A stretch of 52,619 nt of DNA from Alkalimonas sp. (GCF_020831925.1 NZ_JAFIFQ010000023.1:1-52619), one strand, 5' to 3'. Counted from the first letter of the stretch, positions 9,685-20,100 are shown. The notes: a model not told the origin generated them from the letters alone. Numbers and translations are program-made.

Positions 9685-11055
9685 ATGTCCAAACTGAATC
9701 GTCGATCGTTTTTAAAGGCCACCATGGCCACAGCCGCCCTCGGGGCCATGACCGCCTGCACCAGCAGTCAGGCAAGTGGCGCTTATACCCCGGCTGCTAA
9801 AGGCAAAAGTGTGATGGGCCTGGTAGCCCCAAAAATGGACACGGTTCGGGTTGGCTTGATTGGCGTCGGTGAGCGGGGCGTTGGCTTTGTGCGGCATTTC
9901 TGTCATATCGATGGCGCTGTGGTGACTGCGGTATGCGATACCGATCCTGTGGTGCTGGAGCGGGCAGCCAATATTGTGACCTCGTTGGGAGGGGAAAAGC
10001 CAGCCATGTACGGTGAGCATCCTTATGCCTATCGGGATATGCTGGCGCGGGAAGATATTGATATTGTGATTATTTCTACGCCCTGGGAATGGCACCATCC
10101 GATGGCCAAAGACAGCATGTTGGCTGGCAAGCATGCTTTTGTTGAGGTCCCTTTGGCGCTGACGGTGGCAGAAATGTGGGATCTGGTCGATACCGCTGAG
10201 AAAACCCAGCTTAACTGCATGATGATGGAGAATGTCAATTACGGCCGGGATGAGCTGATGGTGCTGAATATGGTGCGTCAGGGGCTCTTTGGCGAGTTAT
10301 TGCATGGCGAAGCGGCTTACATTCATGAGCTGCGCTGGCAAATGAAGCAGATGGACCGCAAAACCGGCTCCTGGCGTACCCATTACCATACGACGCACAA
10401 CGGCAACCTCTATCCGACCCATGGTCTTGGCCCTGTGTCGCAGTACATGAATATTAACCGTGGCGATCGTTTCGATTACATGACCTCGATGAGCTCACCG
10501 GCGCTGGGCCGGGCAGCTTATGCCAAACGCGAATTTCCAGCCAATCATCCGCGCAATCAGCTGAATTTTATTCATGGTGATATGAATACCAGCATCATCA
10601 AGACTGTGAAAGGCCGGACCATTATGGTACAGCATGATACTACCACGCCCATGCCCTACAGCCGCCACAATCTGATCCAGGGTACCAATGGTGTTTTTGC
10701 CGGCTTTCCAAATCGTATTGCGCTGGAAAAGGGCGGGCGGCTCGATTTCCACCACTGGGATTATGAGATGGAACACTGGTACCAACAATACGACCACCCA
10801 TTGTGGACCCGAATGGGCAAAGAAGCGGAAAAACAGGGCGGCCATGGTGGCATGGATTTTCTGATGTGCTGGCGCATGATCTACTGCCTGCGCAATGGCG
10901 AGCCTTTGGATCAGGATGTGTACGATGGCGCCGCCTGGTCGGTGATTTTGCCACTGTCGGTGGCATCGGTGGCCGATCGCGGCAACTCGAAAGATATCCC
11001 GGACTTTACCCGTGGTGCCTGGCAAACCGGCAAACCACTTGGCATTGTCAGCTAG
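9685..11055 (+). CDS. GH109 alpha-N-acetylgalactosaminidase, Tat-exported, possible lipoprotein
   Basis: A Gfo/Idh/MocA-fold glycoside hydrolase of 456 residues. GH109 enzymes remove terminal alpha-linked GalNAc using tightly bound NAD+. The Rossmann motif GLIGVGERG is at about 57-65. The GH109 active-site signatures are visible: E154 in VEVP, Y186 in NYGR, R217 in HELR, and Y243 and H246 in LYPTHG. A Tat motif (RRSFLK from R6) leads to a possible lipobox ending at C25 (MTAC). The ATG at 9685 is preferred over 9679 because AGGAG (9673-9677) lies seven bases from it. It starts 13 bases after agaR and is followed by an intrinsic terminator. Confidence 0.9.
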   Translation: MSKLNRRSFLKATMATAALGAMTACTSSQASGAYTPAAKGKSVMGLVAPKMDTVRVGLIGVGERGVGFVRHFCHIDGAVVTAVCDTDPVVLERAANIVTSLGGEKPAMYGEHPYAYRDMLAREDIDIVIISTPWEWHHPMAKDSMLAGKHAFVEVPLALTVAEMWDLVDTAEKTQLNCMMMENVNYGRDELMVLNMVRQGLFGELLHGEAAYIHELRWQMKQMDRKTGSWRTHYHTTHNGNLYPTHGLGPVSQYMNINRGDRFDYMTSMSSPALGRAAYAKREFPANHPRNQLNFIHGDMNTSIIKTVKGRTIMVQHDTTTPMPYSRHNLIQGTNGVFAGFPNRIALEKGGRLDFHHWDYEMEHWYQQYDHPLWTRMGKEAEKQGGHGGMDFLMCWRMIYCLRNGEPLDQDVYDGAAWSVILPLSVASVADRGNSKDIPDFTRGAWQTGKPLGIVS

Positions 11056-11090
11056 CCGGCGCCATTTCTACTCGCACGCTTATGCCCTTT

Positions 11091-11115
11091 AACCGGGGTC
11101 TTGCCCCGGTTTTTT
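11091..11115 (+). terminator. intrinsic terminator or attenuator inside the aga operon
   Basis: A perfect eight-pair stem AACCGGGG (11091-11098) / CCCCGGTT (11104-11111) with loop TCTTG, followed by TTTT. It stands between GH109 and agaZ. Only 18 bases separate it from the agaZ start, too few for a separate promoter after it. Confidence 0.85.
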
Positions 11116-11133
11116 CAGACACTTGAGGATCGC

Positions 11134-12438
11134 ATGCACGCATTGCACTCCATTTTTGCTGCCAATAAAGCTGGCAGCCAGCAAGGTATCTACTCCGTTT
11201 GCTCCGCCCATCCGCTGGTACTAAAAGCGGCTTTGCTTCAGGCGAAGCAAGATCAGAGTCGGTTACTTATTGAAGCCACCGCCAATCAGGTGAATCAGTT
11301 TGGCGGCTACACCGGCATGATGCCAGCCGATTTTATTGCCTTTGTAAAGCAACTGGCTACCGAGGTTGGTTTCAACCCTGAACAACTGGTGTTTGGTGGT
11401 GATCATTTGGGACCGGTCTGCTGGCAGGATTTGCCGGCGGCTGAAGCGATGCTTCAGGCAGAAGCGCTGATTGCTGCTTTTGTCGCTGCTGGTTTTACCA
11501 AAATTCACCTGGATACCAGCATGCGCTGCGCCGATGATCCGGCTGTGCTGTCGGATCAACTGATCGCCAGCCGGGCGGCGCGTTTGTGCCAGGTTGCGGA
11601 AGAAAGTGCGGCCAGGGAAAATCTGGCCGGCACCCTAAGTTATGTGATTGGCACTGAAGTGCCGCCACCTGGTGGCGTATCCGAATTGGAGCAGGGCATA
11701 GTGCCGACCTCGGTGGACAGTGTGCAGGCGACACTGCTGGCGCACAGGCAGGCATTCGCCCAGCAAGGGTTATCGGCAGAAGTCTGGTCGCGGGTGATTG
11801 CGGTGGTGGTGCAGCCCGGTGTGGAGTTTGATAACACCAGGGTGCATGCTTTTGATGCTGAAAAAGCCAAAGCCTTGTCGGCTTTTATTGCTGCTGAACC
11901 TGGCCTGGTGTTTGAAGCGCACTCCACCGATTACCAAACTGAAGCGGCCTATCATGCCTTGGTGCAGGGGCACTTTGCTATTTTAAAAGTCGGGCCTCAA
12001 CTGACTTTTGCGCTGCGTGAAGCCTTATTTGCGTTGGCACAGCTGGAACAGCAACTGCTACCCGCCGCTGAGTGTTCACAGCTGCAATCAAAATGTCTTG
12101 AGTTGATGCTGGCCAAGCCAGGGTACTGGCACAAGTTCTATCAGGCAGAAGGTGCGAAGCTGTTGGAGTTGCAGTTATACAGCTACAGCGATCGCATTCG
12201 TTATTACTGGCCTGAGCCCGTGTTGCAACAGGCCCAGATCCGATTATTCGACAATATTCGGCAATTGGCGGTCAGCCAGCCGGTACTGCATCAGTTCTTA
12301 CCGCAGCATGCGCAGCCTGAATCCGCTGGCGATATGGTGGCTGATCCCGAGCAACTGGTGATCCGTCATATACAATTAGTACTGGCACGTTATGCCAGTG
12401 CCTGTGGTTTGCGCTGCAAACAGGAGCAATCTTCATGA
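11134..12438 (+). CDS. agaZ: AgaZ/KbaZ-family protein of tagatose phosphate metabolism
   Basis: A 434-residue protein of the GatZ/KbaZ family, with the hallmark segments GIYSVCSAHPLV, IEATANQVNQFGGYTGM and FGGDHLGP near the N-terminus. In E. coli KbaZ/GatZ is the non-catalytic chaperone-like subunit of tagatose-1,6-bisphosphate aldolase. In Shewanella the AgaZ-type protein has been proposed as tagatose-6-phosphate kinase. Sequence alone does not decide between them here. ATG 11134 follows TGAGGA at good spacing; an in-frame TTG at 11101 lies inside the terminator and is rejected. Its last bases overlap agaS (ATGA). No AgaY/KbaY aldolase is encoded in the window. Confidence 0.85.
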   Translation: MHALHSIFAANKAGSQQGIYSVCSAHPLVLKAALLQAKQDQSRLLIEATANQVNQFGGYTGMMPADFIAFVKQLATEVGFNPEQLVFGGDHLGPVCWQDLPAAEAMLQAEALIAAFVAAGFTKIHLDTSMRCADDPAVLSDQLIASRAARLCQVAEESAARENLAGTLSYVIGTEVPPPGGVSELEQGIVPTSVDSVQATLLAHRQAFAQQGLSAEVWSRVIAVVVQPGVEFDNTRVHAFDAEKAKALSAFIAAEPGLVFEAHSTDYQTEAAYHALVQGHFAILKVGPQLTFALREALFALAQLEQQLLPAAECSQLQSKCLELMLAKPGYWHKFYQAEGAKLLELQLYSYSDRIRYYWPEPVLQQAQIRLFDNIRQLAVSQPVLHQFLPQHAQPESAGDMVADPEQLVIRHIQLVLARYASACGLRCKQEQSS

Positions 12439-13589
12439 CAACGGCTTTGAAGCATGATGCGGGTTTAACCCTTGGTTTATCGCAGGCTGAGTTACGTCAG
12501 GCCGGAGCCCTGGCGACCGCGAAAGAAATTAGTCAGCAACCAGAGCTATGGCGCACTCTGCTTGATGGCTTCGAGCAGGAAACCGCGGGCTTGTTACCCT
12601 GGCTTACTACGGTACTGCAGCAGCCCGGGCTTCGCGTGATCCTGACCGGTGCTGGTACCTCTGCTTATATCGGCCAGGCACTAGCTCCTTTTTTGCAACA
12701 GCAGCTGGGCAGCCAGGTACAGGTGCTGGCACTGGCGACGACCGATTTGGTCAGTCATCCGCAGCTTTATCTGGCCGGTGATCAGCCGGTGTTGCTGGTG
12801 TCTTATGGCCGCTCGGGCAATAGCCCGGAAAGTGTGGCTGCCGCAAGGATTGTGCGTCAGTTGCATCCTGACAGCCATCATCTGGTGCTGAGCTGCAATG
12901 CCGATGGCAAACTGGCCAACATGGCTGCCGGTGATGCAGCTACTCAGCTCTGGTTAATGCCAGCTGACGCCAATGATCAGAGCTTTGCTATGACCAGCAG
13001 TTACAGCTGCATGCTGTTTGCAACCATGTTGTTGTTTGGTGCAGACAAGATGCAGGCAAGCCGGATGATTGCATTAAGTCAGCATCTTTTGCAGCACAGT
13101 GTGCCCCGCTTAAAAAGCCTGTCGGCGCACAACTGCGATCGTATCGTCTTTCTTGGCTCAGGGCCCTTACAGGCGGTGGCCAGAGAGCTGGCGTTGAAAT
13201 ACCTGGAGTTGACTGCCGGCCAAATCCCAAGCTTTTACGAAACAGCCCTTGGCTTTCGGCATGGTCCGAAATCTTTGGTCAATCAGACCACTCAGATTGT
13301 GCTGCTGGATGCACTTAGCCCATACAGCCGGCGCTACGATATGGATATGCAGCAGGAGTTGTGCCAGGACCAGCAGGCCTTGTCGGTGCAGTTGTGCTCT
13401 GAGTTACTGGATACAGACTTACTGCCGGATGACGATAGCTGGCTTTGCTTTCCTTATGCGCTGTGCGGTCAGTTGTTGGCGTTTTTCAAAGCCATTGAAC
13501 TTGGGATATCGCCAGATAATCCGTGCCCAGCCGGCCTGGTCAATCGGGTAGTGCAGGGCGTAACCATCTATCCACTTATAGAGCGGTAA
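12435..13589 (+). CDS. agaS: galactosamine-6-phosphate deaminase/isomerase AgaS
   Basis: A 384-residue tandem SIS-domain sugar isomerase. The first SIS domain carries GAGTSAYIG and VSYGRSGNSPESV, the phosphosugar-binding Ser/Thr loops. The second carries GSGPLQAVARELALK and the segment ETALGFRHGPKSLV found in AgaS/GlmS-type isomerases. AgaS converts galactosamine-6-phosphate to tagatose-6-phosphate plus ammonia, the deaminating step after deacetylation. ATG overlaps the agaZ stop by four bases and has AGGAG upstream (12422-12426). Its TAA overlaps the next ATG (TAATG), so the three genes are tightly coupled. Confidence 0.9.
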   Translation: MTTALKHDAGLTLGLSQAELRQAGALATAKEISQQPELWRTLLDGFEQETAGLLPWLTTVLQQPGLRVILTGAGTSAYIGQALAPFLQQQLGSQVQVLALATTDLVSHPQLYLAGDQPVLLVSYGRSGNSPESVAAARIVRQLHPDSHHLVLSCNADGKLANMAAGDAATQLWLMPADANDQSFAMTSSYSCMLFATMLLFGADKMQASRMIALSQHLLQHSVPRLKSLSAHNCDRIVFLGSGPLQAVARELALKYLELTAGQIPSFYETALGFRHGPKSLVNQTTQIVLLDALSPYSRRYDMDMQQELCQDQQALSVQLCSELLDTDLLPDDDSWLCFPYALCGQLLAFFKAIELGISPDNPCPAGLVNRVVQGVTIYPLIER

Positions 13590-14509
13590 TGGTGATGAAA
13601 CTTTGTTATGGCCTGGATATAGGTGGCACCAAGATGGAACTGGCCATTTTTGACCAGCAGATGCAGCTGCAACAAGAATGGCGACTGGCCACGCCAACCA
13701 CCGACTATGCCGATTTCCTGCAACAACTTTGTGCGCAAATAATCAAAGCCGATCAGTTCAGTGGACAGCAGGGACAGCTTGGCATTGCGCTGCCAGGCAT
13801 TCAGGATGCAACCGGCAGGGTCATTTCAAGCAATGTACCTTGTTTAAACGGTCAGCAGGTTGCTGCTGACTTGCAACAGCAGCTGCAACGCCCGGTGGCT
13901 ATTGGCAATGATTGCCGCTGCTTTGTGCTGTCAGAAGCTGTGCTTGGAGCTGGCCGTGGTTTTAACCGGGTGCTGGGTGTCATTCTGGGCACCGGCTGTG
14001 GCGGTGGCTTTTATGCCGATGGCTCTTTGCAACAAGGTGCACAGCAGTTGGTGGGCGAGTTTGGCCATCAAAGTCTGGCGGCCCGGGTGATTCAGCAGCA
14101 TCAGCTGCCTCTTTATCTGTGTGGCTGTGGCCTGACGGGCTGTGCCGAGACCTATGTCTCCGGGCGCGGGTTGGAGCGGTTGTATCAGCACTTCGGCGGC
14201 GCACCAAAGAGCACCTATCAGTGGCTGGAAGATTATCGGACCGGGCAGTCAGCGGCGATCGATACTTTTGTCGCCTATATGGATGCGCTTGGATCCGTGT
14301 TGGCGGCTCAGGTGCTGGCTTACGATCCGGATGTGCTGGTACTGGGAGGTGGTCTGTCCGATATTGCGGAAATAGTGGCAGCGGCAGCTGAGGCGACTCA
14401 GGCACATCTGTTTGCCGGTGTGCAAGTGCCGCCCATCAAGGTGGCTGAAGGCGGTGCTGCCAGCGGTAAACGTGGCGCGGCTTTATTAGGAGCAAAGGCC
14501 AATGACTAA
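13589..14509 (+). CDS. agaK: ROK-family sugar kinase, probable GalNAc kinase AgaK
   Basis: A 306-residue ROK kinase. The phosphate-binding motif DIGGTK is at 10-15, the catalytic aspartate is in GND (IGNDCRCF), and the ROK zinc site has C178, C180 and C185 (CGCGLTGC) after a preceding FGHQ histidine. The first start inside the operon is ATG 13589, which overlaps the agaS stop (TAATG); ATG 13595 is an alternative. A longer GTG reading would run 66 bases into agaS. Context makes GalNAc (giving GalNAc-6-phosphate) the likely substrate, as shown for Shewanella AgaK. Related kinases act on GlcNAc. Confidence 0.87.
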   Translation: MVMKLCYGLDIGGTKMELAIFDQQMQLQQEWRLATPTTDYADFLQQLCAQIIKADQFSGQQGQLGIALPGIQDATGRVISSNVPCLNGQQVAADLQQQLQRPVAIGNDCRCFVLSEAVLGAGRGFNRVLGVILGTGCGGGFYADGSLQQGAQQLVGEFGHQSLAARVIQQHQLPLYLCGCGLTGCAETYVSGRGLERLYQHFGGAPKSTYQWLEDYRTGQSAAIDTFVAYMDALGSVLAAQVLAYDPDVLVLGGGLSDIAEIVAAAAEATQAHLFAGVQVPPIKVAEGGAASGKRGAALLGAKAND

Positions 14510-15668
14510 TTCATTTCAAATTATGGCGCCAAAAGTTCTGACCGCAACGGGCTGGCTTTACCATGCCTATGTCAGCATTCAGCACGACCGTATTATCAGC
14601 ATAGGCCAAGCCCCTGATCCTGCTTTGCCACTGCTTACTTTAGAAGAAGGCACACTGGTGCCCGGGCTGATTGATGTGCAGGTGAATGGCGGTGGTGGTG
14701 TCCTGTTTAATCAGGCTCCTGATCGCCAGGCGCTTCGTACCATGCTCAAAGCCCATGCCCAGTTTGGCACCACGGCCATGTTACCTACAGTGATTACCGA
14801 CTGCATTGCTGTGATGCGCCAGGCAGCCGATACCATAGCCATAGCCATTGCTGAGCAAGAGCCTGGGGTGCTGGGCATTCACTTTGAAGGGCCTCACCTG
14901 TCACTGGTGAAAAAGGGAGTGCATCCGCCTGCTCATATACGCTCGCTGAGCGATGCCGAGTGGCAGTTGTACCGCCGCAAAGACCTGGGCATCAAAGTGG
15001 TCACGCTGGCACCAGAAACGGTCGCTCCGGAGCTGATAGCGGAGCTGGTAGCGGAAGATGTGCGCGTGTGCCTCGGGCACTCCAATGCCGACAGTGCCAC
15101 GGTACAAGCGGCATTGAACGCAGGTGCTACCGGTTTTACCCACCTCTACAATGGCATGTCACCACTGACCTCGCGTGAGCCGGGCATGGTGGGAACGGCC
15201 CTGACCGACAGAAGCAGCTGGTGCGGTATTATTTTAGATGGCCATCATCTGCATCCACTAGCGGCCTTACTGGCCTATCAGGCCAAACCCAAAGGCAAGT
15301 TAATGCTGGTAACTGATGCGATGTCGCCGGTAGGCACCGAGCAGCAGCAGTTTGATTTTTTTAGTGGCAAGGTGGTGCGCGATGGCAGTCGTTTGACCGA
15401 CTCATCCGGCTCTTTGGCGGGCTCGGTGCTGGATATGATCACCGCTGTACAGCAGGCCAGTCAGCAGTTGGGCATCAGTTTTGCCGAAGCGCTGGCTATG
15501 GCTTCGGCTTATCCGGCAGATTTTCTGGGTTGTGCCGACCGGCTGGGTCGTCTGGCACCGGGTAAACAGGCCGATTTGGTCTGGCTCGACGACTCACAAC
15601 AGGTCCGACAAAGCTGGGTCGCCGGTCGGCCATTTTATGTTCATCCTCAATCGAAGGTAGCGTTATGA
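14502..15668 (+). CDS. N-acetylgalactosamine-6-phosphate deacetylase (NagA family, AgaAII type)
   Basis: A 388-residue amidohydrolase. The NagA fold is recognised from GLIDVQVNGGGG (55-66), the metal-binding E129 in HFEGPH, H193 in CLGHSN, H214 in THLYNGMSP and the catalytic D272 in VTDAM. All expected active-site residues are present. It removes acetate from GalNAc-6-phosphate, feeding AgaS. It overlaps the kinase by eight bases and the permease by four. Deacetylation of GlcNAc-6-phosphate by the same enzyme is possible, since the family is not strict; the cluster argues for GalNAc as the main role. Confidence 0.9.
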   Translation: MTNSFQIMAPKVLTATGWLYHAYVSIQHDRIISIGQAPDPALPLLTLEEGTLVPGLIDVQVNGGGGVLFNQAPDRQALRTMLKAHAQFGTTAMLPTVITDCIAVMRQAADTIAIAIAEQEPGVLGIHFEGPHLSLVKKGVHPPAHIRSLSDAEWQLYRRKDLGIKVVTLAPETVAPELIAELVAEDVRVCLGHSNADSATVQAALNAGATGFTHLYNGMSPLTSREPGMVGTALTDRSSWCGIILDGHHLHPLAALLAYQAKPKGKLMLVTDAMSPVGTEQQQFDFFSGKVVRDGSRLTDSSGSLAGSVLDMITAVQQASQQLGISFAEALAMASAYPADFLGCADRLGRLAPGKQADLVWLDDSQQVRQSWVAGRPFYVHPQSKVAL

Positions 15669-17032
15669 CGACAGACTTCAGGCAACAAAGCAGCTTTTTT
15701 CCGATGCTGTTGATTGGCATTTTGTTTTTTGTGTTTGGTTTTGTCACCTGGCTGAACGGTGCCTTGATCCCTTTTTTAAAAATTGTCTGTGAATTAAACG
15801 AGTTTCAGGCGCTGTTAGTGGCTTTTGCCTTTTACATTGCTTATGTGGTGATGGCGTTGCCGATGTCTACCTTATTAACCCGCTTTGGCTATCGCAACGG
15901 TATGACCATTGGCTTGGGTATTATGGTGGTTGGCTCCTTGCTGTTTATTCCGGCGGCGCAAAGTGCACACTATGCCTTCTTTTTGCTAGCGCTTTTTGTG
16001 CTGGGTACCGGCCTGACCATTTTGCAGACTGCTGCCAATCCCTACATTGTCTGTATTGGTCCGCGTGAAAGTGCCGCCATGCGCATCAGCATTATGGGCA
16101 TTGTGAATAAAGGAGCGGGCTTTATTGTGCCTCTGGTGTTCGCTGCCTGGATCCTGACCGGTATGGATCAGTACAGCGAAGAAGCGCTGGCGCTACTTAG
16201 TCCAGCGCAGCAGGCCGAGCAGCTGCAGGCTTTATCCAATCGCCTGGTGGTACCTTACCTGTATATGACGGCCGCTTTACTGGGGTTGATGGCTTTTGTG
16301 TACTGTTCACGTTTGCCAGAGCCGGATTTATCCGAGCCGGAGCCCGCGGCGGATGCCGTCACTTCCCTGGTGGCAGAAACCGAGCATGCGACGGATGCAG
16401 CAGACAAAAACGATTCGGACTGGCGGGCTATCTGGCGTCATCCGCGGCTGGTGTTGGGCTTTATCGCCCTGTTCTTTTATGTTGGCGTCGAAGTGATTGC
16501 CGGTGATAGCATTGGGCTGTACGGACAAGGACTTGGCGTGGCACACTTTGGCATCCTTACTTCCTACACCATGGCCTTTATGGTGGCAGGCTATCTGCTT
16601 GGGGTTTTGCTGATACCACGCTATTTGTCTCAATCCACTGCGCTGGTAGGCTCGGCGCTGGCTGGGATCCTGTTTAGTTTTGCCATTTTGTTCAGTTCGA
16701 CCGAGAGCTCCGCTTTATCGGCCTGGACCCTGAGTTTGGCAGGGGTTCCGGAGGTGCCGGACTCAGTGCTCTTTGTTGCCCTGTTGGGATTTGCCAATGC
16801 GTTGGTGTGGCCTGCCGTCTGGCCGCTGGCGCTGCAGGGGTTGGGTCGTTTAACGGCGACAGGTTCTGCTTTATTGATTATGGGGATTGCCGGTGGTGCT
16901 TTATTGCCTTTGTTGTACGGCTATCTGGCCCATAGCAGTGGTAATAGTCAGTCAGCATATTGGATGCTTATCCCTTGCTATGCGTTTATCCTGTTTTATG
17001 CACTGAAAGGCCATAAAATAAGGAGTTGGTAA
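15665..17032 (+). CDS. MFS sugar permease, FucP/NagP type (probable GalNAc transporter)
   Basis: A 455-residue polytopic membrane protein with about 12 hydrophobic segments in two halves, joined by a hydrophilic central loop (about 222-250, acidic, EPDLSEPEPA). The early segments (FVFGFVTWLNGALIPFLK, YFxx-type second helix and the AANPY motif around 122) match the FucP/NagP proton symporter group. It is the last gene of the aga operon and overlaps the deacetylase stop. The presence of a cytoplasmic kinase, not a PTS, implies uptake of free GalNAc by this permease. No clear terminator follows; the next gene begins 94 bases on. Confidence 0.85.
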   Translation: MTTDFRQQSSFFPMLLIGILFFVFGFVTWLNGALIPFLKIVCELNEFQALLVAFAFYIAYVVMALPMSTLLTRFGYRNGMTIGLGIMVVGSLLFIPAAQSAHYAFFLLALFVLGTGLTILQTAANPYIVCIGPRESAAMRISIMGIVNKGAGFIVPLVFAAWILTGMDQYSEEALALLSPAQQAEQLQALSNRLVVPYLYMTAALLGLMAFVYCSRLPEPDLSEPEPAADAVTSLVAETEHATDAADKNDSDWRAIWRHPRLVLGFIALFFYVGVEVIAGDSIGLYGQGLGVAHFGILTSYTMAFMVAGYLLGVLLIPRYLSQSTALVGSALAGILFSFAILFSSTESSALSAWTLSLAGVPEVPDSVLFVALLGFANALVWPAVWPLALQGLGRLTATGSALLIMGIAGGALLPLLYGYLAHSSGNSQSAYWMLIPCYAFILFYALKGHKIRSW

Positions 17033-17085
17033 TAAACCATTGAGCTAAAAGCAGTTCACTACCTTTTTCCTATCCATAAAGCGGC

Positions 17086-17118
17086 TATACTCAGTGACAT
17101 AACTATCATTGCACTGAG
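17086..17118 (+). promoter_or_regulatory. candidate promoter and operator of the sensor kinase gene
   Basis: TATACT (17086-17091) is a good -10 box. An inverted repeat CTCAGTG (17090-17096), 15 bases, CACTGAG (17112-17118) overlaps it and reaches into the GAGGA ribosome site. No strong -35 box is visible. Confidence 0.35.
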
Positions 17119-17126
17119 GATGCCGC

Positions 17127-20100
17127 TTGCTAAGTTCGTACACTTCGCTCGAACGATACTGGACTTTTAGCCGACGCCAGTTGTGGTTTTGGTGTCACAT
17201 CAGTGCCTTGGGTTTTGTCACTAATTTGCTGGTGTTGCAACTGCCACTGCTAGCACCCTTGCTGCTTGGTAATACCGCCTTCTTGGCTATTTTGCTTCGG
17301 CTTGGGCCATTCTGGGGGCTCGCTTCTTTTGCTGTAGTGGCAATGCCGCTATGGGGGGCCTGGTTTTGGTGGCTTAGTCTGGCCGAGTTTATGCTGGTAT
17401 TGATGGCCTGGCGTTCGGGTCGGCAGAATATTATGTCGCTGTATCTGAACTGCTGGTTAGCATTAGTACCTGCCGTTTTTGTGTATCTTTGGTGGTTGCA
17501 AGGCATTGGCATCGGCTTTGCTGCTCTTATCAGTCTGATTCTGTGTCTTGGAGGCGGAATGAGTCTGGTAGGCGCTAAATTGATCCTGAACGTGGCCATC
17601 AGTACTCGCTTAAGCCGGCAACAGCCTTTGTCGGAACAATTGGCCGGGCGAATTACGGTTTATTCCGCTGTGCCAACCCTGGTGTTGATTCTGGCGGCTT
17701 TGCATGCTTTTGTGGCCTGGGATTTAAACAAGCGACATGAACAGCTACTTCGTTTAGAGCGGCAGTTTTTAACCTTTAGTGCGCACCAGTTAAGGCAGTT
17801 TCGTACCACTTTGCTGCAAGCCGCACTAAATTATCCACGTTATCAGGATGAACGAATTCTGGATGATTTACTGCAGCTACAACCACACTTTATCTCCGCA
17901 GCGGTGACCGATCAGCATGGCGATGTTATTAGCTACCGGATCCGTGGAGGACATCAGTTGATGGGCTCAGTCAATGTTTCCGATCGGGAATATTTTAAAC
18001 AGCTGCAACTAAAGCCTGTGGGTACTTACGTTAGTGATGCCTATGTAGGGCGGGGGCTGGGAGACGATCTACTGTTTGCCGTTAGTGCGCCTATGTTAAA
18101 TTCTGAGCAACAATTTATCGGTATTGTCCAGGCCTCGGTGTTGCTCTCCTCGGTGGCACAACAGCTGCAACCATCTGACAGTCCGGAACAGATACGAGCC
18201 GTCTTGTTGGACAATCAGGATAAACAAATTTGGTCGGTCCCTTTTACCGAGGGATATGGTCAGCTGTTTCAGCGTGGCAGTGACTTTTTACCCGGGAAGC
18301 GCGTTTTTATCAACTCCTGGTTTCTGCCCGAGGGTGGGGTCCAGCTTAATCAGGATGGTCGAGGCTTTATTCGAAGCCATCAAACCGACGATGGCTGGTT
18401 GCTGCTGATGCACTATCAGCTAGAGGCTGTTCTGCTCGGTTATAACATATTGACATTAATGGTGATTTTGCTGGTTGGTTTGGCACTTTGGTTGCTGAAT
18501 CGCACCTCTTTTTACTTTGTCCGTTTTTACAGTCGTCCGTTACGGCAATTGGTGCAGTCCATTCAACGATTGGAGTTGCAAACTGACGCACCTTTTTGTG
18601 ATCTGTCGGCCAGAGCCAGCGGTTTGGAGGTGCAGCAGCTGTTCGATGAATACAATGCGATGGTTCTACGCTTGCATCAGGCCCGAAGCCGGCTGGAAGA
18701 GCTCAATGCCAGTTTGGAGCAACGGGTAAAGAAACGAACAGAAGAGCTGGCGAATGAGCGGGATAGGGCAACTCAATTGGCTCAGGTTAAATCACGCTTT
18801 TTAGCCACCATGAGCCATGAGCTGCGCACCCCATTAACCGCTATTATTGGCTACACAGAGCAGCTGCAGCTTGGTCAGTTGCTTAATGCAAAGCAACAGC
18901 AGCAGCTGGAAGTGATCAGCCGTAATAGTAATTATCTGCTGAGCATCGTCAATGATATTCTTGATGCAGCCAAGCTGGAAGAGGGCAAGCTATCAACTGA
19001 AGTCCAGTCGGTCGCTATCAAAAAGCTGTTGCACGATCTATGCAGTGACATGACCAAATTGGCCACCATCAAAGGCTTACGGCTGGATTTTTCCTTTGAT
19101 GACCGTATCCCTGTCTGGCTGCGATTGGATCCCCAGCGACTGCAGCAAATCTTGCTGAACTTGCTCAGCAATGCCATCAAATTCACTGAACAGGGGAGCA
19201 TTCAGGTGCAAGCCTGCCGCAGCTCCTCGCATCGTTTACAGATTTCGGTCAAAGACACGGGCATAGGCATGACGATGGAGCAACTGGATAAGGTATTCAG
19301 TGCTTTTGAGCAAGCCGATAGCGGCACCAGCCGAAAGTATGGCGGGACTGGCTTGGGACTGCATATCAGTAGTCAGCTGGCAGAGTTGATGCACGGGGAG
19401 TTATCGGTCAGCAGTGAGCCTGGACGAGGCAGTCTGTTTACGCTGGAGCTGCCCTTGATGGAGCCGGAAGCTGGTACGATGGATGTGGCTGCTAAAAATT
19501 CGGTCTCAGAAATCGCAATCCCAAGGTTAGCTGGCAAGGTACTGGTGGTGGATGATGTAGACGATATCCGCTTGTTGGTGGTGGATTTATTACAACAAAG
19601 TGGTTTAACAGTGACAGCGGCTAAAGATGGTGCTGAAGCTGTGCAGTGTGCCAGCCAGCAGAGCTTTGACTTGATCCTGATGGATATGAATATGCCGGTG
19701 TTGGATGGCGCTGAAGCCACCCGTCAGCTGCGCGCAGCTGGTTTTAAACTACCCATTCTGGCTTTGACAGCGGACGTGTTACCGGACGACAGGGCGTTGT
19801 TTTTGCAGGCAGGCTGCAATGAGGTCTTGTCCAAGCCGATAGAGCCAGCCTTGCTGTATCATGCTCTTAAGCGCTATCTTGGGCAGTCTTCGATGTCAGT
19901 GGTAGCAGACTCCCCGGCAAAAGAGCTAACCGCTTCGATGATGTCTGCAGAGGACCGAATTGCTGCTTTAAAGCAGCGCTATGTTGCTCAGTTACCAGCA
20001 CAGTTAGCGCAGTTGCAGTTATTGCTTGAGCAGCAGAATGAGGAGGGGGTACAGGCATTATTGCATCAGATGAAAGGCACGGCGGGCAGCTTTGGTTTGC

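Noticed and set aside
10495-11025. A 176-codon open frame antisense to GH109
   Set aside because: Fully covered by a well-supported gene; composition-driven shadow.
11101-11133. TTG start giving agaZ 11 extra residues
   Set aside because: The codon sits in the loop and right arm of the terminator; ATG 11134 has a proper ribosome site.
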